The notes: generated by a model not told the origin, from the letters alone. A DNA stretch of 64,000 nucleotides from Pegoplata infirma (GCA_963921195.1 OY992537.1:77382894-77446893); one strand, 5' to 3'. Positions 11,726-23,580 are shown, counted from the first letter of the stretch. Numbers and translations: made by a program.

Positions 11726-12889
11726 TTAAGCAAGTATCAACTAAATCGTGGTTTTTCAATTCTTGTGTGGTTGTTGCTGTTGTTTTTTCGTACAGAAGAA
11801 GGTGTAATTGCATTATGGTGAATAAATTCAATTTTTTAGTAATCATCATTCGTCCTTCTCTCCTTTACCCATTTATAGAGATTAAGACAAACTTTCATTT
11901 AAAATTAATTTAAGCCAAATCCAACCACTTTTACCCGTGGCGCCCTTCGCTAAAAGTTTCCGTTTAAAAAAAAAAATCAACAAATCACAAAATTTGCATC
12001 GAATGACGGCATAGTTTAAAATGTTCCGAGTTGGCTCAAATTAAGTTTAAATGAACCCAGTTAGCAATAAAAAATCACCGCTGCCACACTGCTGATTCTC
12101 TCTTTATGAAATGGCTGACATCTTCATACAATTTTTCAAAATGTTACCAAGCAGTATCAGCAGTATCCACCAGTACCGGTTGCCACCAATAATTAGTTTA
12201 AACAACAGCTGACAAGCAGCTGTAAGAAAATCCCGAAATTTTTCGAAATTGTTTGACAAATTGCAAATGGCGATATGTATCTCGAAAACCATTCGACCGA
12301 TCTTAGAAATTTGTTGATATTAGTATTTAGCTAACTTATTAAAAACAATGTATCGCAAAATATTTTCATTTTTGAGAAGTCAAAAATTTTGGTGAAAATT
12401 TTCAAAAAATCCACAACCTTAATCGAAGGGCAAAACGAGTTAAAATTATCGGGTTTAGCTCAAGTAAAGTTTTAATGAAAAATGTTCTCAAGCTCTATGA
12501 AAGCGTTAAAGGAAAGAAATTCTGAGATTTAAAAAAAAAAAAAAATTATTGAACATAGGTATAAGCCGCCATTTGCAAATTTCAAATAGCGACATCTCGA
12601 TAACTAGTTTGAACGATTTTAAAATATTTTAATATCCGTTTTCTGCGCATCGAAATTAATAAATATGATGTGTATCCAGTGTCGACACTGGTAAATTTAA
12701 TTCGATTGGCCTAAAATTTGTTTATAAAAAATTTCCCGAATGTTCAAAATCGGATAAAAAAAACTTTTTTGCCATACCAAAAAATTCCGGTCTAATGTGT
12801 ACTGTAAAAATATGATGAAAAATCAGAAAAAAAATTATGTTGTGCACGGGCTGTATTATTTTAAAAAATGGTTTGGATTTTTATTAAAA
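11726..12889. other. AT-rich DNA with a faint direct repeat
   Basis: About 12230-12310 and 12565-12640 share a diverged pattern ('ttgcaaat', then a 'gcgata/gcgaca' word, then 'tctcga'). This suggests an old duplication or two fragments of one repeat. No gene is seen. Confidence 0.3.
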
Positions 12890-13090
12890 TAAACTTCTAA
12901 GGATTTAGTAAAATCATCTTAGAATTTAGTTTAAACTTCTTAGAATATAGTTAAAAACTAAAATTGATCTTCTTAGAATTTCATAAATCCGATCCCAAAC
13001 TTCTTAGAAAAAAATTAAAAACTCTTGCAATTTAGTTAAAAGCTCATATTTATCTTCTTAGAATTTAGTTAAAAACTTCTTAAAATTTTT
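12890..13090. repeat. Degenerate minisatellite
   Basis: Seven or eight imperfect copies of a roughly 22-bp word built on 'cttcttagaatttagtta', some separated by extra bases. It lies immediately left of the nested element starting at 13134. Confidence 0.7.
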
Positions 13091-13847
13091 TCATATTTTT
13101 GAATGTTGCTGGATTAAACAACACTCTTTAATAACACCGTCCGACACACTTTTGTACACATGGACCGGACCCGAAAATTCTGAAAATAGGGCAAAAAAAA
13201 AATACCCGTGTCTCCCAGTTTTTCTAGATCAATTCGCGTTTTCGCGAAAAACGCAAAAAAAAAAAATTACATGTAAAAAAATGTTTGCTTTTCAGAAAGA
13301 GGGGCTCAAATAACATTCTTGTGTTTCCCGGTTTTTCTATATCAATTGGTTTTCGCGAAAAAGCATTTTTTTTTACACACTTGAAAAAATTTACTGCATT
13401 CCGAAAATAGGGCTTAAAATAAAATATTGTTCTAGTTTTTCCATATTAATTCACGAAAAATGCAATTTTGAAAAAATGTATTGCATTATTTTTTATAAAT
13501 ATAAAACATAAATATTAGAGATGGGCGCGTGAGTGATTTTTGACTCACACTCACTCACGCTCACGACAGGAATTTTTGAATCACTCACGAGCATATTTTT
13601 TCTACTCACAATCACGCGAGTAAATTTAAAACAACTCACACTCACGTGCACTCACGCAAGCTTCACTCACACTCACATTGACTCACACTCACGAAAATTT
13701 CAAAAACTATAATTTCAAAAATCTTTCAAAAATTTTCAGCAAAATTTACAGTTCAGCGAAATTTTACATTTTTTTTTTGCTTTTTTTGGGACAAAATCAT
13801 AAATTAAGCCAAATTTTAATTTTTTTTTTGCTGCTTTTTTGGTACAA

Positions 13848-14855
13848 TACACTAAGAAAATTATGTCATTAACTGTTTGTAGGTTATTTTAAAAAGTAAT
13901 CAGTAAAGTTATTTTAAAAGAAAAATCACTTATTTTATAAAGGATTTATTTTTTTTACTATTTCTGTAGTTTAAAAAATATAATTTACTGTCTTAAAAAA
14001 GAATTTTCTGTTACATTCATTTTCGGCAGTAAAAAATTTCTTCTATAGTTTTACTGTTTTTTAATACAAAATAAGTGAATATTCAGTAGTTTTTTAATGT
14101 TTTGGTTAGTCATTAAATTAACATTTAAAATTGACTGTAACGTGTTTTTATTTTAAATGAAAAAACAGTGGAATGGTTTTTAAATAAAATTTCACTCAAA
14201 AAAATAAAACTGTAAAGTTAGCAAAAAATTTAGTTAAATTTAACTAAAAAAACACCTGATTTTGAACCTACTAAATTTCTAGTTAATTTAACAAAAAATA
14301 TTTAGTTAACTTTTCGTAGAATGAATGTAGCAAAAAAAACCGTAATTTTAACTAAAAATTCAGCTGAAAATTTCGTAACATTTTTTATTAGTTGAATTCA
14401 GCTAAACTTTTTGTAAAAAATTTTAAGTTTGGTAAATATTGGTTTTAAATACTAACACTTCACTTATTTTTTCTTTTTTTTTCACAGCATTAAGTTCAGC
14501 TTAAGTAGGACTTATGAGATTTGCATAGGAGGCTACACAAGAAATGTTTAAAATTTTTCACTTGACAAAAATGTTACAAAAAATCAGCAAATTAATTAGT
14601 AAAAATTCGTAAACTCAGTTTTAAAGTCAACAAAAAAAATTAATTCAAAATTTGTACAAAACTAGTATTTTCGTAAATTGAACTTAACTAGAAAAAGTAG
14701 TTAAAAAGCTGATTTTAACTAAAAATTTGCTAAAAAGCCAGTAAACTCGAGTTAACAAAAAAAATTTTGTTAACTTTACAGTTTTATTTTTTTGAGTGTT
14801 CAGTTGTTTTAAGTGAATATTCACTGGAATTTACCTACATAATTTTTTGAGTGTA
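13848..14855. mobile_element. Nest level 3: CACTC-type TIR element
   Basis: Ends 'tacactaagaaaattatgt' and 'acataattttttgagtgta' are inverted and interrupt the hAT MITE. TA at both ends could be the target duplication, as for Tc1/mariner-like MITEs, though this is not proven. It is itself split by level 4. Confidence 0.75.
14193..14798. mobile_element. Nest level 4: innermost TIR element
   Basis: Inverted ends of about 30 bp start 'cactcaaaaaaataaaactg' and mirror perfectly or nearly so at 14769-14798. The interior is rich in 'tagttaa' and 'ttaact' words. It is the youngest layer by position. The CACTCAAAA start links it to level 3 and to 27410-28593, which may share a transposase source. 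Confidence 0.85.
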
Positions 14856-15829
14856 GGAAATATAAAGAGAAAATAATTTACGCAAACTCACGCAAAAAAA
14901 CGACTCACGCACACTCACTCACGCAAAAATCTTACTCACGCACACTTACTCACGCAATTTTTTTCTCCACTCACACTCACTCACAATCACGTGAGTAAAA
15001 TTGAAATCAGTCACACTCACGCGTGATTCACGTGAATCACGCTCTAATCTGCTCATGTTCCCATCTCTAATAAATATACATGACTTACATACAGTAGAAT
15101 TACGGTCCTTATACAAAAATTTCTAAAAATAAAATTCTCGTGTCTCCCAATGTAGTATGTATCTGTTCGCGTTTTCGCGAAACTTCATTTTTTTTAGCAC
15201 AATTAAAAAAAATTTACTACATTCGAAAAGTGGGACTAAAAATAAAATATTCACCTAATTTTTTTTTAAATTAAAATTAAATTAGCTGGAAAAACTCTGA
15301 TACATGGGAAATTTCTTTTTAACTCTACTTGAAATTTTGCGAGTGTGCTAAAAAGAACAAAATATTTTTTCTTCACAAATTTGCGAATTGATATAACTGA
15401 GACATAAATGCTTAGATTTAAACCCATTTTTTTTAACAATGAAAAAAAAAATTTTAGCGTTTTTCGCGAATACGCGAATTGATCGCGAAAACCTGAGAGA
15501 CACAGTTGTTTTTTTTTTTAACCCCACTTTCTGAATAGCATAATTTTTTTCTATTGTGAAAACTTTTTTTTGTTGCATTTTTCGCGAAAACGCGAATTGA
15601 TCTAGAGAAACTGGGAGACACGTGTATTTTATTTTTGGCCCAACTTTCCGAATTTTCGGGTCCGGTTCACAGCCAAAAGTTGCAATTTGTTGGACGGTGT
15701 AATATATTAAAGAAAAACTTTAAAATTTTCCTTCAAAACGATAAGTATTTTTATGTCGCTTGGCCATCGTTTTTTTTTTACGTGATTAGGCCCAAGGTAT
15801 TTTTTTGAGTGTATAATACGGCGTTCATA

Positions 15830-15956
15830 CTTGCTGTTTTGAAGTGTTCAAGAGTGAGATGTTTAAAAAAGTCTTTGTTCTGTATCAATTACGTTTTTAT
15901 TCTGCTACTGGTGTTTTGTTGAACAACTTGTTTAAGGTCGCTAGTGTGAATGCCAT
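15830..15956. repeat. Possible small TIR element
   Basis: 'ggcgttcatacttgctg' at the left resembles the reverse complement of the right end ('cgctagtgtgaatgcc'). It is short, imperfect and has no clear target duplication. 15701-15829 shows nothing recognisable. Confidence 0.3.
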
Positions 15957-15981
15957 ATAGGAGATTCGGCACATCTGAATT

Positions 15982-16949
15982 CAGTGTTGCCAGTTTAGGG
16001 GTTTTGTTCCCAAATACGGGATTTTTTTTGGTTATTGGGGATGAAAAATTTGATTTGGGGATCCGGGGATTTCATGGGGATGACACTTATTTTTTTCGGG
16101 GATTTTTAGGGGATGAAATATTTTAGATAAACAAGTGTTTTTTATCAATCATAAAATAATCAGTCAAAACCTGGATCGTAGTGGTATCATGTTATCATGC
16201 TTTTCTTTTACTTTAACCAAATTGTAGATTTTCATACATTTTCTATAGTATATCCTCTATGACTATTATCGAAAATTTCCAAAATGCACTAGTTTTTCTG
16301 TAGAAAAAAGTCTAAAAGTAATTGAAAATACTGGTCTTTTACGACTTCTTAAAATCTTGAAAACAATACCACATTTTGGATACCTATTCCGGAATAAGTA
16401 TATATAAATAAGGTTTTTTACAGCAATATGTATGTATATCAAACCTTTAAAGAATTTTCGTTGCTGTTTAGAAAAAGTACAAACAATTTTTTAGGGCCGA
16501 TGACTTTTGTTTGCTGAGAAAACCTTTGGGGGAATTCAAGATATAAAACAAGATTAAATTAAATTTGGACCCAAAAAGTACTCTATCGGTGGTGTGCAAA
16601 TTAAAAATTCCTGAGTTATCCATCCCTGATAAAACATTTCCTTTGGTTTTTAAATTTTATTATAATACTTATCGAAACATTGGCGGTTTCAAATGATGTG
16701 CTAATCGCTCAACACGCAAAATACACTTACACTTTTTAGCCAAGTTTCTGTGAAAAATACAACCCACCAAGTGTTTGTGCGTAAGTTAACCAAGTTTTTG
16801 TTCTAAAAACTTGGCTAAATTACTAAAAGCACTTGATGGGTTGTAAATGTTTTTTGCGTGTAGTAAATTTTGAGAAATTTTTTTGGGGGATTTTTGGGGA
16901 TGAGAAATTTTAAGTTGAGGATGGCATCCAAAAAAAACTGGCGACCCTG
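15982..16949. mobile_element. hAT-type element with CAGTGTTGCC ends and 8-bp duplication
   Basis: The element begins 'cagtgttgccagttt' and ends 'aaactggcgaccctg'. Identical 8-bp duplications TCTGAATT lie at 15974-15981 and 16950-16957. Near the ends are inverted G-rich words ('ggggattttt', 'ggggatgaaa'). No transposase frame was seen, so it is non-autonomous. It landed inside the 3' hairpin of a mini-me. Confidence 0.92.
16712..16862. repeat. Small hairpin element inside the hAT
   Basis: 'acacgcaaaa' at the left and 'ttttgcgtgt' at the right are inverted. 'agccaagttt' and 'aaacttggct', and two 'aacccacc/gatgggtt' words, pair inside. It could be a tiny MITE or a structural part of the hAT element. 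Confidence 0.5.
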
Positions 16950-16980
16950 TCTGAATTCAACATTCTTACTTGCTTCATTT

Positions 16981-17292
16981 TTATTTATTTAAATTTCAAA
17001 ATATGTATATAAAAATCGCTACTCAATCTTTTAAAAAATCTTAAAGCTCAAAATTTCCAACTTTTTGTGAATTTTTCATATAACTCACAAAAATTGGTGA
17101 AAACTCGAAAGCTTTAAACAAAATCCTGTGACCCTTTAGAGCAATTGTAAAATTAATCATGATATTAATTTGAATTTTATCAATTAACTTCTAATTAAAT
17201 GTTTGCATTTGCCATATTTTAACAACATCTTGAAATTTTTTTATTTCTTTATTCAGAAATATTTTGATTTAATTAAATTTATTTTATATATG
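16981..17292. other. AT-rich spacer
   Basis: I see no gene or repeat in this stretch. Confidence 0.4.
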
Positions 17293-19495
17293 AGTCATTC
17301 CACACCAAATATCACGCTACAGAAAAACATTTGTGCCATGAATGTCTGAATAGGCGTTGTTGGTTTTTCAATTTTTGAACAACTGTGCAAAGGAGAAGTG
17401 GTTAAATATTGGAAAGCTTGGTCAAATTTGTGTCGAGTTTCCTTGATAAAATATTAAATTATAACGGAATGCACCACAATTATAAAAATATACATTCTTC
17501 TATATTTTTTATGGGCCATCAATTAATTTTTTTTTTTTTTAAGAACAATGCGTTTTTGGTTTTTTAATTTTTGAAAATCTTGGCAACGCCGGCGTGGTTA
17601 AATATTGGAAAAATGTATCGAGTTCTCTTGATTAAATATTTATCAAATTATAACGGAATTCACCACAATTTCAAAAATATACATTTTTGCATATTTTTTT
17701 ATGGGCCCTAGACTAAATTTTTTTATTTTGGAAATTTTTAGATACTGTTCTGAAATTTTTTATTTTTTAAAAAAGTTAATTTATCAAAAATCTGGCAACA
17801 TATTTATACCCTCCACTCTAATTATAGAGGGTATATATAAGTTTGTCATTCCATTTGTAACACATCGAAATATTGGTCTAGGACCCCATAACGTATATAT
17901 ATTCATTTTCCTTGATCGATTTTAAGTCGATCTAGCGATGTCCGTCCGTCCGTCTGTCTGTCTGTCCGTTGAAAACACGCTAACTTTTGAAAGACTTTAC
18001 GGAGGCTCCTGACGTTTGGCATATATGTTGACCATTTACCGGGTCAGGTTGGTATTGCAAGCCAACGAAATCGGTCAAGTGGTTCAAAAGTTATGAGCAA
18101 AAGAGTAAATTTCGGGAAGGGGTTTTCGCGAATTTACGAGATAAAAAACACGATAACTTTCGAAGGACAATAATGAGACTGCTGAAACTATACATGCATT
18201 TTTGCCGTTCTCCAGGTCTATTAGATATTGAATTTCAGCTCAATCGGTCCAGTGGTTCAAAAGTTATAAGCAAACCCCTGAATTTCAGATTGGTAGCATC
18301 TTAAATGCCACGTGTTAAACAAGTTTTTAAAGCATTGGTGGTAATTTAACAATGCTTTTCAAACTTTTTTAGTTTTAAAGCAATGCTTTTTAAACTTGTT
18401 TAGTTTTAACAGCATTGGTAACTTAAAAATTACACTCGAAAAAAATTTTACACTCAAAAAACAATTTTACACTCAAAAAAAAATAGTTTTTTTTACAAAA
18501 ATTACAATATTTTGTGTACATACGTACGTGTATTCGTTTAGAAATATTTTTACAGTAAAAAAAACATTACACTCGAAAAAAATGTTACACTCAAAAAAAA
18601 TAATAATTTTTCTTTTTTTAAATGACAAAAAAAGAGTTTTTTACTCAAAATAAAATATTTCTAATCAAGTTTGTTAATTTTTTCTAGTTAAAAATGTACT
18701 ATCCTTTAAAAAATGCATTGTGGAGGGTATTCATAGATTCGTCAAAGTCGAATTTAAATTTTCTACTTGTTTTTTTAGTTTCTATGCTTGTCTATCCACA
18801 CAGAAAAATTCGGGAGGGTAATTTTCGTATTTTTTTAAGAACATCGCATTTGAATATTGCATTTCATAAAAATTCTGTAATTCTCTTGTATTTTATTGGG
18901 TCAACACTGCGTATGAGTAACGAATATTTGCAAAACCAACGAATTGTCGTTACTCATACGCGGTGTTGACACAATAAAATACAAGAGAATTACAGAATTT
19001 TTATGAACTCCAATATTCATATGCCATTTTCTCGAAAAATACGAAAAAAAAGTCTATCTGATTTTTTTTTTGTGTGGACTTTTTTAAAAAATGAAAAATT
19101 TCAGAACGTGTTTTGAAAATTTTCCAAAATTATAATCATAAAATTTGACCTTTCAAATTAACTAAACTAAAAAGATTTTTTGAGCTCAAGGGCAGTGCTA
19201 TTTAAAATAAATCTTCCTTCATTTTTTCCCAATATTTCGCCGTTCATTGATGGTCATCATCAAGGAGTAAAAGCGGATTTTAACACAAAAACTTACAAAC
19301 ATTCATAATCGGCATTAAAAATTTAAGTTCAATTTATAATGACAAAAATTTTACAATTTTTCGAATATTTAACCACGCCTCCTTAGCCAAGTTTTTGAAA
19401 AATTAAAAAAAAAAAAAAACAAAAAACTAAATTTTCTTAGTTTCATTTTTTTCATGTTTTTTTTGCTGGACATTTGCTGTGGAATGCCTCATATG
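17293..19495. repeat. Foldback element FB1, copy 2, interrupted
   Basis: Ends 'cattccacaccaaat' and 'ctgtggaatgcctcat' are inverted, and the centre lies near 18920 ('tactcatacgcggtgttg' facing its complement). Its left arm has a diverged internal duplication (about 17345-17530 against 17548-17700). A type A mini-me at 17803-18773 sits in a T-run of the left arm; copy 1 shows the empty site near 255-275. Part of a 'gagctc' repeat related to 20829-21138 lies at about 19140-19330. Confidence 0.8.
17803..18773 (+). mobile_element. mini-me/DINE-1-like element, type A copy 1
   Basis: 5' end 'tataccctccactct', then a short inverted 'agaggg', a TA-rich tract, a conserved core ending 'gatctagcgatgtccgtc', a (GTCY)n tract at about 17938-17970, a long body with 'ttcaaaagttat' words, A/T blocks with 'acactc', and the 3' end 'gtggagggtattcatagatt' followed by 'cttttctacttgttt'-like sequence. 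This is the mini-me architecture described in Diptera, related to Helentron-type elements, which insert between T residues without target duplication. It is non-coding. Confidence 0.88.
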
Positions 19496-20010
19496 TATGT
19501 GCCCACACTTATTGAAGTATTTATTTTGTGGTTTGGTTTTATTTTACATTCGGTTTCATTAGTTAATTGTCCTGGCATTCAATACTTATTTATTTATTGA
19601 GGTTTATATGTCTATAAATGTCATTATTTGTACATATTACACAGAAAAAAAAATAAAATTTAATAATTGCATATAGTAAGTAGTAATAGTTTTATTCTAC
19701 CTTTAAAATATTTTCTTTTATGTAGGTTTATTCTAGCTCGAGGTCATTATTTCCTTTACTAATTAAAACTATGATATTCTCAAAGAATAATTTTTAAGAA
19801 AATTATTTTTCTGTTTTAAATTTATTTATGTTGGTCATTTTTGCAAGACTTAATCGACATTTCGAAATTTGTCAGATTCTGTTGTCAAGATTATTTATCA
19901 CAAATAAAACCCTATACTACAAGTAGCAAAGGGTTTTTAATGACAAATCGTTAATGATCCAAACTAATATCAATACATATTCCACTCTACACTCAAATAA
20001 TTCTAAGTTA
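19496..20010. other. AT-rich DNA, no gene recognised
   Basis: It contains 'tacactcaaataatt' at about 19988, similar to a CACTC-type end but without a partner. Nothing else is supportable. Confidence 0.35.
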
Positions 20011-20190
20011 CAAATTACTTAGGATGAGATTTTCATGCACTAAAATATCGAAAAGCGCTAAAAATCAAAAATATGCACTAAAAAGATAAAAAAATATGCA
20101 CTTAAATCATGAAATATGTAAAAATCTTGTTCTTAAACGAAAAAATTCGTAAAAAGCAAAAAACGACAGATTTTAATATTAAGATTTAAA

Positions 20191-20685
20191 ACCAAATGTC
20201 CCGCTACAGAAAAACATGTGTCCGGTAAATTTCTGAATAGCTTGTTTTGATAGCCCTATATGGAACTAAGAATATTGCGTTTTTGGTTTTTCAAATTTTC
20301 AAAAACTGGGCTTAGGAGGCGTGGTCAAATATTGGAAAAATGGTCAAATTTGTGGGGAAGTGTCTTGATTAAATATTTATCACATTAAAGCAGAATGCAC
20401 CACAATCTCAAAAATTTACATTCTTATATAGTTTGTATGGGCTATCGAATAATTTTTTTTTGGAAAATTTTCATAAGAGTAATGTGATAAATTTTTAATC
20501 AAGGCACTTCGCCACAAATTTTACCATTTTACCAATATTTGACCTAAGCCAAGTTTTTGAAAAATTGAAAAACCAAAAACGCAATTTTCTAAGTTCCATA
20601 TAGGGCTATCCATACAACCTTTTCAGAAGTTTACGGTACACATGTTTTTTTCGCTGGACATTTGGTGTGAAATGACTCATATGTG
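20191..20685. repeat. Foldback element FB1, copy 3, shortened
   Basis: Left part from 'accaaatgtcccgctacag' and right part ending 'catttggtgtga' are inverted. The central region seen in copy 1 (about 190-650) is deleted: 'gaaaattttcat' jumps straight to 'aagagtaatgtgataaat'. The element retains 'aaaactgggcttaggaggcg' and its mirror. Confidence 0.78.
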
Positions 20686-20828
20686 TATACTGTAAAGTCC
20701 AAGATTTTCTAAAGAAATAAAAACAATCTAATAAATAAAAATGAAAAAAAAAAATAACTTCTCGTATTTTAAAATAAATTTTAAAAATTTAAATAATTAA
20801 TTAAAGTTGTTTTTATTTGACCTTTCCA

Positions 20829-21138
20829 ATTTTAAATAAATAAAAATTCTTTGAGCTCGAGGCCAGTTTTTTCTTATGAATAAATATTCTTTAATTCTAT
20901 TCCAACATTTCGATTCTCTTTAAGAAGGGGATCTAATAAATTTTAATACACACAAAAACTTAAAAATATTGACATCAGTGCTATTTTAGATGTCAATGCG
21001 TTCACAACATATATTTAAGTGTTTTTGTGTATAAAAATTCACATCGAAATATTGGAATGGAATAAAAGAAAATTTATTCACAAGAAAAAAAACTGGCCTC
21101 GAGCTCGAAGAATTTATATTTATTTATTTTAAATAATT
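20829..21138. repeat. Foldback MITE with GAGCTCGAGGCC arms
   Basis: 'aattctttgagctcgaggcc' in the left arm mirrors 'ggcctcgagctcgaagaatt' in the right. The arms also pair through 'ttccaacatttcgat' and 'atcgaaatattggaa'. 'acacacaaaaactta' in the centre pairs with 'taagtgtttttgtgt'. No coding sequence. Confidence 0.8.
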
Positions 21139-22074
21139 TCACTAGTTTACAACCAAAATGCGCACTAACCGTGAATATTTTTATACCCTCTAACCACAGT
21201 ATGGGGGTATACTCACTTTGTATTCCGTGTGTAACACATCGAAATATCGGTCGGGGATCCATGATAGAATCTAAGACATTCTAGCGATTTCCGTCCGTCC
21301 GTCCATCTGTCTGTAGAAATAACGATGCAGTACAAACCAAAAGAGCTAGACCCCTGAAATTGGGCAAGAATATCTCTTATGTTACTGGTAAGGTTAAGTT
21401 CGAAGATGGGCAAAATCGGACCAGGGGAAAAAAGTTTCCCCTTGAAGAACTAAAACGACCCTTGAAAAATACGATATTTTTTCGAGTTTTTTTTTAATTT
21501 TTGCTCAACAAATGTAACATTTGTATGCCATATTATATTCATAGACCTAGGGTTGGACCAAAGGGGTTAGAAAATTCGATTTTGTTCAGACAGCCACCCT
21601 TTGGGGGCGTGGTTATAGAAATTAATTAAAAATAACAATAAAAATGTATTATTTAATCGTAAATATCATAAACAAATAATTTGTAAACATATATAGCGAG
21701 GGTACAGGTGTCCCCCACAAACTCCAACGACCCCCCCCCCCCCCACCAAAAAGACGTCCATGCGATTTTTTTAATTTTAAACGTGTTAGAGGGTATAAAA
21801 TATTCGGCACAGCCGAATTAAACACTCTTACTTGTTTTTATATGTAATATGGACCGCTAAACTCAAAAATATTACAGAAAAAAATTTTCACGGACACGTT
21901 CTTTTTAATCAATATTTTAGCGCTTTTTGGAGGTATTTTCACTATTTTTCTTATGTCTTGAGTTATTTACCTCCGATCTACTCGCGATAAAATCCAAAAT
22001 AAAGCTAATCAAATTTGCAACCAATTCTACACACATTATTTTCTTATCAGATCATAATATGACAAGCATATTAT
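21139..22074. repeat. Fragment of FB9 foldback arm, split by a mini-me
   Basis: 'gcgcactaaccgtgaat' before 21178 and 'ggaccgctaaactcaaaaat', 'tagcgctttttggaggtatt' and 'ctcgcgataaaa' after 21840 follow the order of the FB9 left arm (9560-9780). The intact arm shows the empty site of the mini-me inside its T-run near 9585. Confidence 0.7.
21178..21840 (+). mobile_element. mini-me-like element, type B copy 1
   Basis: 5' end 'ataccctctaaccacagtat' with inverted 'atgggggtat', then 'cacatcgaaatatcggtc', a core running into (GTCY)n near 21293-21316, a distinct body containing a C homopolymer at about 21726-21742, and the 3' end 'gagggtataaaatattcggc' with a TTCGGC/GCCGAA hairpin before 'cactcttacttgttt'. 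Termini follow the type A plan but the body is unrelated. Confidence 0.85.
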
Positions 22075-22946
22075 AACAAGTAGAAAAGCTAAATTCGACT
22101 TGGCCGAATCTATGAATACCCTCCACAATGCCCTTTTTAAGTGATAATTTTCTAACGTAAAAAAATACCATTTTTGGTTAGAAATATTTTATTTTGTGTA
22201 AAAAAACTTTTTTTTATTAATTTTTGGAAAAAAAAAAATAATTTACTAATTTTTTTTTAGTGTAAAATTTTTTTTTGGGTGTAAATTTTTTTTTGGAGAG
22301 TAAAATTTTTTTTTGAGTGTATTTTTTTTTTTTTTTTTGTTTTAGTAAAAATATTTTTGAGTGACAAAAATACCTTGTAAAATATTTTTTGACTTACAAA
22401 TATTTTTAAAACATGTTTAACGGGTTTTCAACACGTGAATTTAAAGTGAAACTAATCTGAAATTTACGGTTTTGCTAGTAACTTTTGAACCAATGCACCG
22501 ATTTGGCTGAAATTTAAAATAAACCGGAACAGAGGGACGACAAATATATATGCCACACTTCAGCAGCCTTAGAATTGCCGTTCGAAAGTTAACGTGTGTT
22601 TTATCTCGTAAATTCCAGAAAAACCCTTGCCGAAATTCACTCATTTGCTCATAACTTTTGAACCACTGGACCGATTTCGCTGGATTGCAATACCAACCTG
22701 AACAGGTAAATGCTCAACATATATGCTAAACTTCAGGAACCTCCGTGTAGTCTTTCAAAAGTTAGCGTGTTTTCAACAGACAGACGGACGGACGGACGGA
22801 CGGACGGACATCGCTAGATCGTCTTAAAATCGATCGAGCATCATGAATATATATACTTTATGGGGTCCTAGACCAATATTTCGAGGCGTTACAAACGGAA
22901 TGACAAACTTATATATACCCTCTATCACTAGAGTGGAGGGTATAAA
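22075..22946 (-). mobile_element. mini-me/DINE-1-like element, type A copy 2 (uninterrupted)
   Basis: Reads 3' to 5' on the plus strand: 'aacaagtagaaaagct' and 'gaataccctccac' at the left, GGAC repeats near 22779-22810, and 'ctagagtggagggtata' at the right. It is the best uninterrupted type A copy here, and so gives the empty-site reference for the large insertion in 30536-41973 and for the TIR element at 45019-46014. Confidence 0.9.
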
Positions 22947-23029
22947 AATGAGTTTTTAATTAAAAAAAACTAATTTAAAATTTAGTTTTAAAATACATTA
23001 ATCGTTATTAATTTTCAAGTTTTTTTTTA

Positions 23030-23580
23030 TTTATACAGTTTTTCATTTCGTGATCCTGTTTCCTTTTAAAAGCACTTCAAAGTTTTAAAGGATACATTTT
23101 GTAAAATATTTTTGAAATATCTGTAATTGTCCTAGGATGACACTGGTGACGGCATATGAAGAGGAGGATCTTCCCTAATTTTTTTTATTTTTATATTTTG
23201 CCATATCAGGATAAAAGGATGTGAATAAAGTCATTTGAAAACTTTATCAAAATCTTTTGTTGAAAATTTTGAATGATATTGAAGGACACATTTTTGAATG
23301 GACGTAACTTACCTCCTTTTTCCTGATATGTAAAAATAATAACATAGGAAAATTAGGAAAGATCCTCCTCTTTCATTTGCTATCAATAGTGGCATCCTAG
23401 GACAAGTAGAAATATTTAAAAAAAATATTTTATAAAATTTAATACTCTAAAACTTTGAAGCCTTTTAAAAGGAAACGGGATCATGAAATGAAAAACTGTA
23501 AAATGCAGTTTTACTACATTTAGCCTCTAGTTTCAAACGTATCGTGTTCAACGACTTTTTTAATTTTTGTCGGACGGTGT
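23030..23580. mobile_element. ACACCGTCC-type foldback element, copy 3, left end missing
   Basis: Closely follows 6912-7508 ('cagtttttcatttcgtgatc', 'gtcctaggatgacac', 'gaatgatattgaagga') and ends 'ttttgtcggacggtgt'. The left terminal 100 bp or so of the family is absent, so it can no longer form the full terminal hairpin. Confidence 0.75.

Larger units (their letters stand above)
13516..15069. mobile_element. Nest level 2: hAT MITE (GAGATGG family) with 8-bp target duplication
   Basis: Ends are 'tagagatgggc' and 'cccatctcta'. The exact 8-bp duplication ATAAATAT flanks it at 13508-13515 and 15070-15077, marking a hAT-type insertion. Subterminal regions are packed with 'actcac' and 'gtgagt' words, likely transposase-binding repeats (inference). 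The family recurs at 46071-46634 with its own 8-bp duplication. The middle is occupied by level 3. Confidence 0.92.
13134..15700. mobile_element. Nest level 1: ACACCGTCC-type foldback
   Basis: Ends are 'acaccgtccgaca' (13134) and 'tgttggacggtgt' (15688-15700). The arms remain paired further in: 'ggaccggacccgaaaattc' on the left mirrors 'gaattttcgggtccgg' on the right, then 'gtgtctcccagttt' mirrors 'aaactgggagacac', then stretches rich in 'cgcgttttcgcgaa'. All sequence between 13516 and 15069 is a later insertion. Confidence 0.85.
15958..16980 (+). mobile_element. 3' tail of a type B mini-me, split by a hAT element
   Basis: 'gattcggcacatctgaatt' before 15982 and 'caacattcttacttgc' after 16957 together give the 3' end of type B mini-me elements (compare 21802-21840 and 49779-49813): a TTCGGC hairpin followed by 'actcttacttgttt'. 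Only the tail remains; nothing 5' of it was recognised. Confidence 0.7.

Noticed and set aside
21726..21745. C homopolymers at about 21730 and 49720 as special motifs
   Set aside because: They occupy the same position in two type B mini-me copies and are part of that element.
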